A DNA stretch of 64,000 bases from VHCN01 sp964589935 (lineage in GTDB: Bacteria > Verrucomicrobiota > Verrucomicrobiia > Limisphaerales > VHCN01). Where the stretch lies: positions 806,001-870,000 of the forward strand of contig CAZPVD010000001.1 of NCBI GenBank assembly GCA_964589935.1, written 5' to 3'. Under the pieces are notes generated by a model. That model was not told the DNA's origin and ran no database searches. It saw nothing but the letters and a program-made list of their open reading frames with translations. This document shows, one piece after another, positions 16,192-24,908 of this stretch; position 1 is the stretch's first letter; every line of letters begins with the position of its first letter. The position numbers were made by a program, and so were the translations under genes.

Positions 16192-17184
16192 ATGAAATCT
16201 CCGATGAGCATCAAAACAATGGGCAAAATCGCAGGATTGCTGGCCGTATCAGCCCTCCCCGTTTCAGCCCTTCTATTCACCTTGGTGTCCAACTGCTTTG
16301 CAGGAGAGGCCAAGAAGTGGGAAGACATCCCCGAAGCGGTGCGCAAGACGATACTTGCCAACGGCGGCAAGCCCGGCCCTGTGGACAAGGAGAGCCAGAA
16401 AATCAAAGGCAAAGCCGTTTACGAGGCCAGTGTCAAAGACAAGGACGGCAATGTGCGGGACCTTATCGTGACGGAAGACGGCAAGCTGGTTGAGGTCAAG
16501 ACCGATGACGCCGCGGACAAGGCGGACGAGCAGGCTGCGCGCGCGAAGAAAGCCTTGACCAGCCTGAAGTTCACCCATCCATTGGACATCACCAATCCCT
16601 ACTTGCCGCTGGCAACCTTGAAGCAGGACATCCTTGAAGGCACGGAAGGTGGTAAAAAAGTGCGCGTCGAGCGCACGAGGCTTTCAAAAACAAAAACAAT
16701 CAAATTTGACGGCAAGAACGTGGAGGCGTTGGTCTTTGAAGATCGCGTATTTGAAAATGGAACGCTTTCAGAGGTGGCCCTTGACTACTACGCGCAGGCC
16801 GATGACGGCACGGTGTGTTATCTCGGCGAAGATGTTGACGAATACAAGGACGGCAAAGTGATCAGCCACGAAGGATCATGGCTGCTCGGCAAGGATACTC
16901 AGATTCCGGGTGTGATGCTGCCCGCGCACCCCAAAGTCGGCGACAAATTCAAGCCAGAGGACGTATCAAAGGAGATACACGAAGCTGATGAAGTGCTTTC
17001 TGTCTCCGAAACCGTGACCGTGCCGGCCGGGACCTACAAGAATTGCGTGAAGGTGAAGGAAATTCTCGCCGACGGCAAAGTCGAATACAAATACTACGCA
17101 CCGGGCATTGGCTGTGTGAAGGAAATCCCGGATGACGGCGAGCTGGTTCTGAAGTCGCACGAAACGATAAAGTCAAAAAATTGA
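16192..17184 (+). CDS. Secreted protein with PepSY-like N-terminus and beta-barrel-like C-terminal domain
   Basis: A 330-residue exported protein: signal peptide (1-about 38, ending SNCFAGEAKK), a PepSY-like segment (about 42-105, with KKWEDIPEAVRKTILANGG and DKDGNVRDLIVTEDGKLVEVK), then a domain from about 125 to 325 (DITNPYLPL, ALVFEDRVFENGTLSEVALD, DEYKDGKVISHEGSW, TVPAGTYKNCVKVKE, YKYYAPGIGCVKE). That last domain is one I have seen in exported proteins of Actinobacteria and Planctomycetes; its role is unknown. Codon choice is visibly less GC-rich than neighbours, suggesting recent acquisition. The two-component genes follow after 160 bases. Confidence 0.7.
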   Translation: MKSPMSIKTMGKIAGLLAVSALPVSALLFTLVSNCFAGEAKKWEDIPEAVRKTILANGGKPGPVDKESQKIKGKAVYEASVKDKDGNVRDLIVTEDGKLVEVKTDDAADKADEQAARAKKALTSLKFTHPLDITNPYLPLATLKQDILEGTEGGKKVRVERTRLSKTKTIKFDGKNVEALVFEDRVFENGTLSEVALDYYAQADDGTVCYLGEDVDEYKDGKVISHEGSWLLGKDTQIPGVMLPAHPKVGDKFKPEDVSKEIHEADEVLSVSETVTVPAGTYKNCVKVKEILADGKVEYKYYAPGIGCVKEIPDDGELVLKSHETIKSKN

Positions 17185-17294
17185 CCCGCTGCGGGTTCAG
17201 CCGACGCCGTTGACGAATTTACAAGGACTTCAACGAACATGCACGTCCACACGACTCCGCAATGAACCGGACGTCAAAATCATTTGACGGATAG

Positions 17295-17310
17295 GTTCAT
17301 TTTTCTTCAT
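17295..17310. promoter_or_regulatory. GTTCAT-N4-CTTCAT repeat before the response regulator gene
   Basis: Within AGGTTCATTTTTCTTCAT, two TTCAT hexamers sit 10 bp apart, 35-50 bases before the regulator start. The AGGTTCATTT core is identical to that at 14430-14439 upstream of the PepSY lipoprotein gene. Proposed as a binding site for the regulator encoded next; not proven. Confidence 0.4.
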
Positions 17311-17344
17311 TGGGATACCGCCGTCACTGATTTAACTTCGTCCC

Positions 17345-18019
17345 ATGCGCGTGCTCGTCGTCGAGGATGAAAAGAAAACCGCCTCGTTCATCCGCAAGGC
17401 GCTCGCCGCGGAAGGCTTCGCCGTGGACATCGCGTATCGCGGTGACGACGCCCTCCTGCTCGTCACAACCACGCCGTTCGACGCCATTGTGCTCGACATA
17501 ATGCTGCCCGGCCGCGACGGCCTGAGCGTGCTGCGTCAGTGGCGCGCGCGGCGCGTGGCCACGCCTGTCCTCCTGCTTTCCGCGCGCGGCGAGGTCAATG
17601 AACGCATCGAGGGCCTCGACGCCGGCGCGGACGACTACCTGCCAAAACCTTTTGTCCTCGCGGAACTCGTTGCCCGCCTGCGCGCGCTCGTGCGCCGCGG
17701 CGGAGACACCAAGGCCGTCGTGCTGCGCCTTGCCGACCTCACGCTCGACACCGTCACGCGCCACGTCGAGCGTCACGGGCAATCCATCGAGCTGACCGCA
17801 CGCGAATACCGTCTGCTGGAATTTCTCCTGCGCTCGACGGGCCGCATCTGCGGACGCATGACCATTCTCGAAAAGGTCTGGGATTACGACTTCGACCCCG
17901 GCACAAACCTCGTGGACGTTTACGTCCGCCGAGTGCGCGAGAAGATTGACGCAGGCTTCGAGCCGAAGCTGCTTCACACCGTGCGTGGCGTCGGCTACGT
18001 GCTCAAGGAACAGCCATGA
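17345..18019 (+). CDS. OmpR/PhoB-family response regulator
   Basis: Cytoplasmic transcription factor activated by phosphorylation. Receiver domain 1-115 with acidic pocket VVEDE (5-9), phospho-acceptor Asp51 (VLDIMLPG) and conserved Lys101 (YLPKPF). Winged-helix DNA-binding domain about 128-222 with ELTAREYRLLEFLLRSTGRI and VDVYVRRVREKID. The 224-residue length and sequence place it nearest the CusR/QseB/PmrA type of regulators. Its stop overlaps the start of the kinase gene by four bases (ATGA). The GTTCAT repeats at 17295 and 14421 are candidate targets. Confidence 0.92.
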   Translation: MRVLVVEDEKKTASFIRKALAAEGFAVDIAYRGDDALLLVTTTPFDAIVLDIMLPGRDGLSVLRQWRARRVATPVLLLSARGEVNERIEGLDAGADDYLPKPFVLAELVARLRALVRRGGDTKAVVLRLADLTLDTVTRHVERHGQSIELTAREYRLLEFLLRSTGRICGRMTILEKVWDYDFDPGTNLVDVYVRRVREKIDAGFEPKLLHTVRGVGYVLKEQP

Positions 18020-19095
18020 CCATCCGCGCCAAACTCACGCTTTGGTATGCGGCTATCCTGTCAGCCTCGCTGCTGCTCATCACTGCTCTGGCCTACACCG
18101 AATTCGTCCTCGAAGAACGCCAGCCACACATGAAATCGGGCGATGAGTCCGAGCCGCTTGTGCCGGCCAAGGCCTACAGCGAAGTGACCGACATCATTCT
18201 CTGGTTCGCCCTGCCCGCCGCGTTACTGGGCCTCGCCGGCGGCTGGTGGCTCACCCGAAAAGCGCTCGCACCGGTCGCCGCGCTCACAAACGCGGCCTCA
18301 CAAATCCACGAGCGCAATCTTCATGAACAACTTCCCCGCTCCGGCAACGGCGACGAACTCGACCGCCTCACGGAGGTCTTCAACGGCATGACCGCGCGGC
18401 TCGACGGCTCGTTCCAACGCATCCGCGAGTTCACACTCCACGCCTCGCACGAGCTTAAGACGCCACTCACCATCCTGCACGGAGAACTGGAGACGGCGCT
18501 GCGCGATGAATCCCTCCCCGCTGCGCAACGCGAACACTTCCTCAGCCAGCTCGACGAAATCCAGCGGCTCACAAAAATCGTGGACGGCCTCTCGCTGCTC
18601 ACCAAGGCGGATGCGGGCGAGATCGCCTTGCAACGCGAGCCGGTGCGGCTCGATGAACTCGTTCGCGACGCCTTCGAGGACGCGCAAATCCTCGCCGAAC
18701 CACAGAACCTTCGTGTCGAGCTTGCCGCCTGCGACGAAATTAAAATCACAGGCGACCGCCACCGCCTCCGCCAGTTGCTCCTGAATCTCACGGACAACGC
18801 GATCAAATACAACAAGCCCCGCGGCAATGTGACGCTCACCCTGCGCCGCGCTGGGGACTTCGCCGAACTGACCGTCGCCAATACTGGCCCGGGCCTTGCA
18901 CCCGAGTTGCAGGGGCGCGTTTTCGAGCGGTTTTTCCGGGGCGACGGGAGCCACGACAGCACCGTCGAGGGCTGCGGCCTCGGTCTCAGCATCGCGCAGT
19001 GGATTGTCCACGCGCACGGCGGCACGATTCAGTTCGCCTCCGAGCCGGGTCGCATCACGACAATCACCGTCCGCCTTCCGTTGCTGCGATCATAG
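18016..19095 (+). CDS. Sensor histidine kinase
   Basis: Membrane kinase that senses an envelope signal and phosphorylates the regulator encoded just upstream. Two membrane helices (about 8-28 and 60-80) enclose a short periplasmic loop of about 30 residues, then HAMP (80-133), HisKA with His145 in HASHELKTPL, and HATPase with N-box NLTDNAIKYNKP, G1 NTGPGL and G2 GCGLGLSIAQWIVHAHGG. With so small a loop the signal is probably sensed in the membrane or through partner proteins such as the PepSY proteins encoded upstream. 359 residues; ATGA overlap fixes the start. Confidence 0.92.
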   Translation: MTIRAKLTLWYAAILSASLLLITALAYTEFVLEERQPHMKSGDESEPLVPAKAYSEVTDIILWFALPAALLGLAGGWWLTRKALAPVAALTNAASQIHERNLHEQLPRSGNGDELDRLTEVFNGMTARLDGSFQRIREFTLHASHELKTPLTILHGELETALRDESLPAAQREHFLSQLDEIQRLTKIVDGLSLLTKADAGEIALQREPVRLDELVRDAFEDAQILAEPQNLRVELAACDEIKITGDRHRLRQLLLNLTDNAIKYNKPRGNVTLTLRRAGDFAELTVANTGPGLAPELQGRVFERFFRGDGSHDSTVEGCGLGLSIAQWIVHAHGGTIQFASEPGRITTITVRLPLLRS

Positions 19096-19140
19096 CGGCG
19101 TTGACTTTGCCGCGTGGACTGCGGAGCGTGTGCGCCGTTT

Positions 19141-20253
19141 ATGTCGCTCCGCGTCCTGGTCGTTCCAGACAAGTTTAAAGGCACGCTCACTGCCCACGCG
19201 GCCGCCGCAGCCATCGCACGCGGCTGGCGTCGGGCCCGAACTCACGACCGCATCACGCTCCTGCCGATGAGCGACGGGGGCGATGGCTTCGGCGAAATCC
19301 TCAGCGCACAACTCAAGGCGCGCGCACAAACTATCGCGACGCTGGACGCCGCACATCGCCCGTTGGAATCGTTGTGGTGGTGGGAACCGAAATCAAAAAC
19401 CGCCATCATCGAGTCGGCGAAAATCATCGGACTCGCGTTGCTCCCGCCGGGAAAGTTTCATCCGTTTGCACTCGACACTTTCGGACTCGGTGCGGCGTTG
19501 CAAGCGGCTACGAAGAAGGGCGCGCGGCGCATCCTCATCGGCATCGGCGGCAGCGCGACGAACGACGCGGGCTTCGGCGTGGCACGCGCGCTGGGCTGGC
19601 AGTTCTTCGACAAACGCGGTTTGGCCATCGAGCGGTGGACTGGATTGCATCGTCTCGCGAGTGTTGTGCCGCCGAGGCAACGGTTGTTCCGCGAACTCAT
19701 TGTGGCCGTGGATGTGCAAAATCCTTTGCTTGGCGCGCACGGTTGCTCTCGCGTTTACGGCCCGCAGAAAGGACTGCGAACGCGGGACATGATTCCGTCG
19801 GAGCGCAACTTGCGCCGGCTCGCTGATGTTCTCGAGGGAGAGATTGGCAACGATTATTGCAGCAAGGCGGGAGCCGGCGCGGCAGGCGGACTCGGTTTTG
19901 GATTGCGTTCCTTTTTCGGAGCAAGGCTTGCGCCCGGCTTCGATCTGTTCGCAAAGCACGCAAAGTTGGAGGAGCACTTGAGGAGCACCAGCCTTGTCAT
20001 CACAGGCGAGGGCGCGCTCGACAAATCCACGCTCATGGGCAAGGGCGTCGGCGAAATTGCGCGCCGGGCCAAAAGGATGAAGTTGCCTTGCGTCGGTCTC
20101 GGCGGCGCAGTAAACGATCGCGCGCAAGTGCTGAAGCTCTTCGCGCAGGCTCACGCGCTCGCGCCCGACCTCGCCAGCGTGGACGAGGCAAAGGCACGCC
20201 CGGCATTCTGGCTCGAAGAACTTGCCGCTCGCGTCGCGGCTGACTGGCATTGA
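19141..20253 (+). CDS. Glycerate 2-kinase (GlxK/GarK family)
   Basis: Phosphorylates D-glycerate with ATP, feeding glyoxylate or sugar-acid breakdown into glycolysis. The 370 residues show the family's N-terminal VPDKFKGTLTAHAAAAAIARGW (short form: VPDKFKGTL), LLPMSDGGDGFGE, the glycine-rich LIGIGGSATNDAGFG and the C-terminal LVITGEGALDKSTLMGKGV. The ATG at 19141 is right at the family start. It follows the kinase gene by 45 bases but is functionally unrelated. An RraA-like and sugar-related genes occur elsewhere in the window, so a sugar-acid route is plausible. Confidence 0.9.
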   Translation: MSLRVLVVPDKFKGTLTAHAAAAAIARGWRRARTHDRITLLPMSDGGDGFGEILSAQLKARAQTIATLDAAHRPLESLWWWEPKSKTAIIESAKIIGLALLPPGKFHPFALDTFGLGAALQAATKKGARRILIGIGGSATNDAGFGVARALGWQFFDKRGLAIERWTGLHRLASVVPPRQRLFRELIVAVDVQNPLLGAHGCSRVYGPQKGLRTRDMIPSERNLRRLADVLEGEIGNDYCSKAGAGAAGGLGFGLRSFFGARLAPGFDLFAKHAKLEEHLRSTSLVITGEGALDKSTLMGKGVGEIARRAKRMKLPCVGLGGAVNDRAQVLKLFAQAHALAPDLASVDEAKARPAFWLEELAARVAADWH

Positions 20254-20340
20254 TTCAATCGCAATTTTTCCTACCGCTTGTGTGCGGAGTGTGGCATCAC
20301 CTCCGCGAAACCAACTTAGCCCAGCGCAACCGGCACAGCC

Positions 20341-21747
20341 ATGCACAGCGAACCTCAGCCTAATCCGCCCGCGACCAACCCTGAGCCTGCAAGCAACGCC
20401 CCGCCTGCCGCCAGCGCAACGACACGCACGCCGCTCGCATGGCGCATCGGCATCGGTGTGGGGATTGCCTGCCTCGCGCTTGCGGCATACGCGGCCCGCG
20501 GCAGCATCGGCACGCAAGGCCAGGCGTTCGCCGGTGTGTTTTTTTTCTTCGGCCTCGTGGCGATGTTTTCGACGAACCTGCGGGCCGTGAACTGGCGCAC
20601 CATCGGCTGGGGCGTCGCCTTGCAGGTCATCCTCGCGCTGCTGGTGCTGAAGGTGGAAGTCGTGAACAAGGCGTTCAACGCCGCCAAGGTGATTGTGGTC
20701 AGCTTCATTGATTTCTCGGATGCGGGCGCCAAGTTCGTCTTCGGCAATCTCGCGGTGCCCGGCGATCTGGCGCTGAATCAAGGCAAGGAGTTTCTCTTCA
20801 TCTTCGCCTTCAAGGCGCTGCCGCCGATCCTGTTCGTTTCCGCGTTCTTCACGGTGCTTTACCACTACGGCGTCCTGCAGCAGATCGTGCGCTTGATGGC
20901 GCGCGTCATGGTCTATCTGATGGGCACGAGCGGCGCGGAAACCCTTTCCGTCTCGGCGAACGTATTCATGGGCCAGACCGAGGCGCCGCTCATCGTGAAA
21001 CCCTATGTGCCACGGATGACCAACTCCGAACTTTTCGTGCTCATGGCCAGCGGCATGGCGCACATCTCAGGCGGCATGATGGTCATCTACATCGGTTATG
21101 GCGCCGACCCCGTTGCCGTGCTCACGACCTGCATCATGGCGTGCCCATGCAGTCTCTACCTGTCGAAGTTGTTCATGCCGGAACTGAGCCAGCCCGAGAC
21201 GGCCGGCACGGTGCAGAGTCACGCGGGAAAATCCCCGTATGTGAACGGCATTGACGCCGCCGCGTCCGGCACGAGCGACGGCCTCAAGCTCGCCCTGAAT
21301 GTCGCCGCGATGCTCATCGTGTTCATCGCGTTCGTCGCGATGTTCGACAAGCTGATCTCGCTCGTCGCTCACGATCTCTCGCTGCAAAAAATCTTCGGCT
21401 GGATTTTTTCGCCGGCGGCTTTCCTCATGGGTGTCGAGGAGGCCGACATTTCCAAAGTCGGCACGCTGCTCGGCACGAAGCTCGCGATGAACGAACACGT
21501 CGCCTACCTCACAATGAAAGGATGGAAGCTCAAGGAACACTTCATGTCCGACCGCTCTTATCAATTGACCGCCTTCGCGCTGACGGGCTTCGCGAACTTC
21601 GCCTCCGTCGGAATCCAGCTCGGCGGCATTGGCGCGATGGCGCCCGAACGGCGCCACGATCTTGCGCGACTCGGATTGAAGGCGCTCTTCGTCGGCTTCA
21701 CCGCCACGTTGCTGAACGCCGCCGTCGCAGGCATTTTGTTGAAGTAA
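20341..21747 (+). CDS. Concentrative nucleoside transporter (NupC/CNT family)
   Basis: Cation-coupled importer of nucleosides in the inner membrane. 468 residues with about ten hydrophobic segments. The family core is easy to see: LPPILFVSAFFTVLYHYGVLQ, the NVFMGQTEAPLIVKPY selectivity region with the Gln-Thr-Glu motif, MTNSELFVLMASGMAHISGG and, near the end, LTGFANFASVGIQLGG. The first 33 residues are a Pro/Ala-rich soluble leader. It stands between glycerate kinase and, convergently, the TPM genes. No nucleoside-degrading genes are adjacent. Confidence 0.9.
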   Translation: MHSEPQPNPPATNPEPASNAPPAASATTRTPLAWRIGIGVGIACLALAAYAARGSIGTQGQAFAGVFFFFGLVAMFSTNLRAVNWRTIGWGVALQVILALLVLKVEVVNKAFNAAKVIVVSFIDFSDAGAKFVFGNLAVPGDLALNQGKEFLFIFAFKALPPILFVSAFFTVLYHYGVLQQIVRLMARVMVYLMGTSGAETLSVSANVFMGQTEAPLIVKPYVPRMTNSELFVLMASGMAHISGGMMVIYIGYGADPVAVLTTCIMACPCSLYLSKLFMPELSQPETAGTVQSHAGKSPYVNGIDAAASGTSDGLKLALNVAAMLIVFIAFVAMFDKLISLVAHDLSLQKIFGWIFSPAAFLMGVEEADISKVGTLLGTKLAMNEHVAYLTMKGWKLKEHFMSDRSYQLTAFALTGFANFASVGIQLGGIGAMAPERRHDLARLGLKALFVGFTATLLNAAVAGILLK

Positions 21748-21767
21748 TTCTTCAGAAATCGCCTGCC

Positions 21768-22205
21768 TCACTTGTCGGTCTCGACGGAGTCGGGAAGTTC
21801 GTTGCAGTCGCCGGACTTGGGCGGGAAATGTTTCGCGAGCAACTCGCCAGCGCGACGGATGGCTTCAATGATTCCCTGCGTGAACTCGCCTTTTCGGAAG
21901 TGCTTCTCCATCGCCGCCGCGACTTCCTTCCAGAACGGCTCGCCGCATTTCGCGTGAACCGCCGCGTCGCCGATGATGGCAAACTTTTTTGCAAGCGGCG
22001 CGACGTAAATCAGCACGGCGTTGCGCTCGCGAGTCTTCGTCATGCCGAGCTTCGCGAAGCGCCGCTGCGCCGCCGCGAGTGCGTCGGTGCGGTGCTTGTG
22101 GCTGATGAACACGCGGATTTCACCGGAGGTTTTTGACTCCGCCGACTTGATCGCCGCCACGATGTCGTCGTGGTTGAGTTGATTTAGAAATTCGTCCGGT
22201 GTCAT
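21768..22205 (-). CDS. TPM-domain protein, short form
   Basis: A 145-residue soluble protein with a TPM (YgcG-type) domain: AAIKSAESKTSGEIRVFIS (about 17-35), ERNAVLIYVAPLAKKFAIIGD (about 61-81) and a C-terminal helix. It lacks a signal peptide and membrane segment, unlike the TPM protein encoded just upstream. It starts one base after the stop of that gene (TGACATG), so the pair is translationally coupled. TPM domains have been proposed to act in membrane-protein or photosystem repair in other organisms; here the function is unknown. Confidence 0.8.
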   Translation of the reverse strand: MTPDEFLNQLNHDDIVAAIKSAESKTSGEIRVFISHKHRTDALAAAQRRFAKLGMTKTRERNAVLIYVAPLAKKFAIIGDAAVHAKCGEPFWKEVAAAMEKHFRKGEFTQGIIEAIRRAGELLAKHFPPKSGDCNELPDSVETDK

Positions 22206-22206
22206 G

Positions 22207-22983
22207 TCACCAACTCCCGCTCGCTCCGCCGCCGCCGAAATCACCGCCACCGCCGGAAAAACTGCTGCCACCTCCTGATGAGCTTCCACCGCTCCACGAG
22301 CTACCACTGGAGAACCCTCCAGCGCCCCAACTCCACGAACTACTGCGCCGGTAACCTCTCCCGCTATAAACCGCTCCCCGAGCGGCGCGGATAAACGCAG
22401 ACAGGAACAAGAGCAGGAACAGCAAAAAAACAATAAAGAACAACGGCCCAACCCATGATGGTAATCCGCCACCCTGCTCCGCGACCGTCCGGCCCGTGCC
22501 TTTGTATTCGCCCTTCGCGGCGGCGATCATCGCGTCCACGCCGGCGGCGAGGCCGCCGGCGTAGTCGCCGCTGCGAAAGCGCGGCGTGATGGTGTCCGAG
22601 ATGATGCGCTTGCAAATCGCGTCCGGCAGCACGCCCTCAAGTCCGTAACCAACCTCAATGCGCAGCTTGCGTTCGTTGATGAAGACGAACAGCACCGCGC
22701 CGTTGCGCTTGTCCTTCTGGCCGACCTGCCAGGATTTCGCGATGCGAATGGTGTAATCCTCAAGCGAAGAGCGCGACTCCATCTTTGAAAAGACCGCGAC
22801 AACAATCTGGCTCGACGTGTCGCGCTCGAAGGTGGCGAGTTTTTCGTTGAGCTGCCGCGCCGTGGGTGTCGGCACGACTCCGGCGTAGTCGTTGAAGTAT
22901 TGCTCCGGCTTGGGCGGGATGACTTCCGCCGCGTGGAGCCAAAGGCACCAGAAAACGTAGACGATGATGCCGAAGCGCTTCAC
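22207..22983 (-). CDS. TPM-domain membrane protein with Gly/Ser-rich tail
   Basis: A 258-residue protein: signal peptide (1-about 18), TPM domain (about 28-160: YFNDYAGVVPTPTARQLNEK, NGAVLFVFINERKLRIEVG, YGLEGVLPDA), one membrane helix (about 178-202, LFFIVFLLFLLLFLSAFI), then a Ser/Gly-only tail ending FGGGGASGSW, the classic end of this family. The TPM domain would face the periplasm. Middle gene of lemA-TPM-TPM, three bases after lemA. This neighbourhood is common in bacteria, but its role is not firmly known. Confidence 0.88.
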   Translation of the reverse strand: MKRFGIIVYVFWCLWLHAAEVIPPKPEQYFNDYAGVVPTPTARQLNEKLATFERDTSSQIVVAVFSKMESRSSLEDYTIRIAKSWQVGQKDKRNGAVLFVFINERKLRIEVGYGLEGVLPDAICKRIISDTITPRFRSGDYAGGLAAGVDAMIAAAKGEYKGTGRTVAEQGGGLPSWVGPLFFIVFLLFLLLFLSAFIRAARGAVYSGRGYRRSSSWSWGAGGFSSGSSWSGGSSSGGGSSFSGGGGDFGGGGASGSW

Positions 22984-22986
22984 GAA

Positions 22987-23619
22987 TTACTTTTTCTCTA
23001 CCGGTTTGTTGAAGTCGAAATTCACCTTCGGCGGTTCGTCCGCGCCGGGCTTGGCGGCGAAGTAAGGTTTCTCCTTGAAGCCGAGCGTGCCGGCGAAGAA
23101 CACCTCCGGGAACGACTTGATCGCCGTGTTGTAGGCCTGGACCGCGTTGTTGAAGTTGCCGCGCTCGACGCTGATGCGGTTTTCCGTGCCTTCAAGCTGC
23201 GCCTGCAAATCACGAAAATTCGCGCTGGCCTTGAGGTCGGGATATTTCTCGACGACCACGAGCAGCCGCGAGAGCGCGGACGAGAGCTTGGCCTGCGCCT
23301 GCTCGAACTCGGCGAGCTTCGCCATGTCTGCCGGGGCGCTGCTGTTGACCTGAAGTTTGCCGACGGACGCGCGCGCCTCGACGATCTCGGTGAGCGTGGA
23401 CTTCTCGAAATTCGCCGCGCCCTGCACGGTCTGCACGAGGTTGGGGATGAGGTCGGCGCGGCGCTGATAGACGTTCTGCACCTGCGCCCACGACTTGTCC
23501 ACGGCCTGCTGCTTCGAGACAAGCCCGTTGTAGCTGCCGCCCGCGATGACGACGACGAGCAGCGCGACCGCCGCGATGGCGGCGAGCACTCCGCAGCCGA
23601 TGATGTATTTCTTTTGCAT
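22987..23619 (-). CDS. LemA-family protein
   Basis: A 210-residue membrane-anchored helical protein. One N-terminal membrane helix (8-27, IGCGVLAAIAAVALLVVVIA) with short N-terminus inside, then the conserved YNGLVSKQQAVDKSWAQVQN, RRADLIPNLVQTVQG and YPDLKASANFRDLQAQLEGTE, all typical of LemA. The tail is Pro/Lys-rich. Head of the operon with two TPM genes. Family function is undefined; LemA-TPM pairs are often discussed in connection with envelope maintenance. Confidence 0.92.
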   Translation of the reverse strand: MQKKYIIGCGVLAAIAAVALLVVVIAGGSYNGLVSKQQAVDKSWAQVQNVYQRRADLIPNLVQTVQGAANFEKSTLTEIVEARASVGKLQVNSSAPADMAKLAEFEQAQAKLSSALSRLLVVVEKYPDLKASANFRDLQAQLEGTENRISVERGNFNNAVQAYNTAIKSFPEVFFAGTLGFKEKPYFAAKPGADEPPKVNFDFNKPVEKK

Positions 23620-23708
23620 ATCTCAGTTCTCCAATCCGCGGACAAACTAGCGGGCGCGGCGCAGGCGAACAATTACAATTCCCACCATGAATTCCACCCG
23701 TCGCGCCG

Positions 23709-24797
23709 TCATACGACCGGCAGCCCGCTCGCACTAAGAATCGTTTCCTGCACAGCGAGATCGTGCGCGGGCGACCACTCGAACTTCTTTTCACCGCGAA
23801 TGACTTTCGCGAGATCGGCCAAGTCCGCCTCGTAGCGCGGCAGGCTCGTGAACTTCACGTCTTGATAACCCTTTTTGAATCCTTCGCGTGGCTGATTCAA
23901 CGCGAGCTTCGCCGCTGCCGGCTCCAGCGGGCGGATGTCGAGCGTGCCCGCGTCACCGCACACGACGAACTGCCGCCGCGCGCCGCCGTCCACTTCGACC
24001 AGCGCGCTGCGCACGGTGACGGTGGCGTTCGCGTAGTCGAGCACGGCGAGCTGGTTGTCGAGCAGATCGTCTTTGAAGTTCCCGCTGTGCCGCGCGAAGG
24101 CGGTGACCTTGTCCGGCTTGCCGAGAATGTTGACCACCGCGTCAATCACGTGGCAGCCGAGTTCAAACATCGTTCCGCCGCGATAGGGCAGGAGCTTGTT
24201 TCGCTCGCCCGCGCCGACGGCCTTGCTGATGACCGTCTCGATGGAAAAAACTTTTCCCAGCCAGCCTTCGCGCACGGCGCGGAAGCAGAGCTGAAACGCC
24301 GGGTTGTAGCGGAACATGTAGCCCATCTGCACCGTGAGGCTGCGCTGCGTCGCATCATCAAGCAGCTTCTTGAACTGCGGCAGCGATTCGCCCGCCGGCT
24401 TGTCGAGGTGGATGTGCTTTCCCGCCGCGATGCAGCGCGTGCCAACCGAGAGCAAGTCCTTCACTTCCGTCTCGACGGCGACGGCCTTCACCAATGTCGA
24501 GTTGAGTAACTCTCGCTCAGTCATCAGTGGGACGCCTTGATAAACGGGGTTTTTGCCGAGCGTGAGAAGCTGCCGCCGGCGCTCGTCCGGCTCGACGATG
24601 CCGACGACCTCGAAGTCCGGCGATTTGCGCAGCAGCGTCATCTTGCCATCCGCGTGCGCATGGCCGGTGCCGATCTGGCCGATGGGGATGCGCGGCGGCT
24701 TGGGTTTGGAGTCATCCGCGGCGAAGACGTTGAATTCATTCACGCCCGCGAGCAGAGCGGTTGTTCCAGTGGCGGCGATGAAGCGGCGGCGTTGCAT
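23709..24797 (-). CDS. Gfo/Idh/MocA-family oxidoreductase, exported by Tat
   Basis: NAD(P)-dependent sugar oxidoreductase fold. The 362-residue product begins with a twin-arginine-type leader (MQRRRFIAATGTTALLAG), then the Rossmann part with GQIGTGHAHADGK (about 39-51) and VGIVEPD, followed by the conserved GKHIHLDKPAGESL (about 127-140) carrying the EKP-like DKP catalytic Lys. The C-terminal substrate domain contains YRGGTMFELGCHVIDAV with the usual His-x-x-D. I chose the ATG at 24797 because the Tat leader begins there. In PVC bacteria such exported members occur in sugar catabolic gene sets; the substrate here is unknown. Confidence 0.87.
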   Translation of the reverse strand: MQRRRFIAATGTTALLAGVNEFNVFAADDSKPKPPRIPIGQIGTGHAHADGKMTLLRKSPDFEVVGIVEPDERRRQLLTLGKNPVYQGVPLMTERELLNSTLVKAVAVETEVKDLLSVGTRCIAAGKHIHLDKPAGESLPQFKKLLDDATQRSLTVQMGYMFRYNPAFQLCFRAVREGWLGKVFSIETVISKAVGAGERNKLLPYRGGTMFELGCHVIDAVVNILGKPDKVTAFARHSGNFKDDLLDNQLAVLDYANATVTVRSALVEVDGGARRQFVVCGDAGTLDIRPLEPAAAKLALNQPREGFKKGYQDVKFTSLPRYEADLADLAKVIRGEKKFEWSPAHDLAVQETILSASGLPVV

Positions 24798-24908
24798 GGC
24801 TGATGTTGTTCGCAGTATGTTCCATTTTGCCGGAAAATCCAGCCTCAACATCGTCGCGTGCGAAGTTGACGCTCTGCCGGTTCCGCACGACACTGCGCGG
24901 GTCGAGGC

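Noticed and set aside
19393..21063. Minus-strand frame of 556 codons opposite glycerate kinase and the nucleoside transporter
   Set aside because: Runs through two well-identified genes on the other strand, has no family features and is rich in Arg/Ala/His as expected for an antisense frame in GC-rich DNA.
22206..22472. Longer start (22472) for the short TPM gene
   Set aside because: The extra residues lie over the Gly/Ser-coding tail of the upstream TPM gene; the ATG at 22205, one base after that stop, gives a product starting exactly at the domain.
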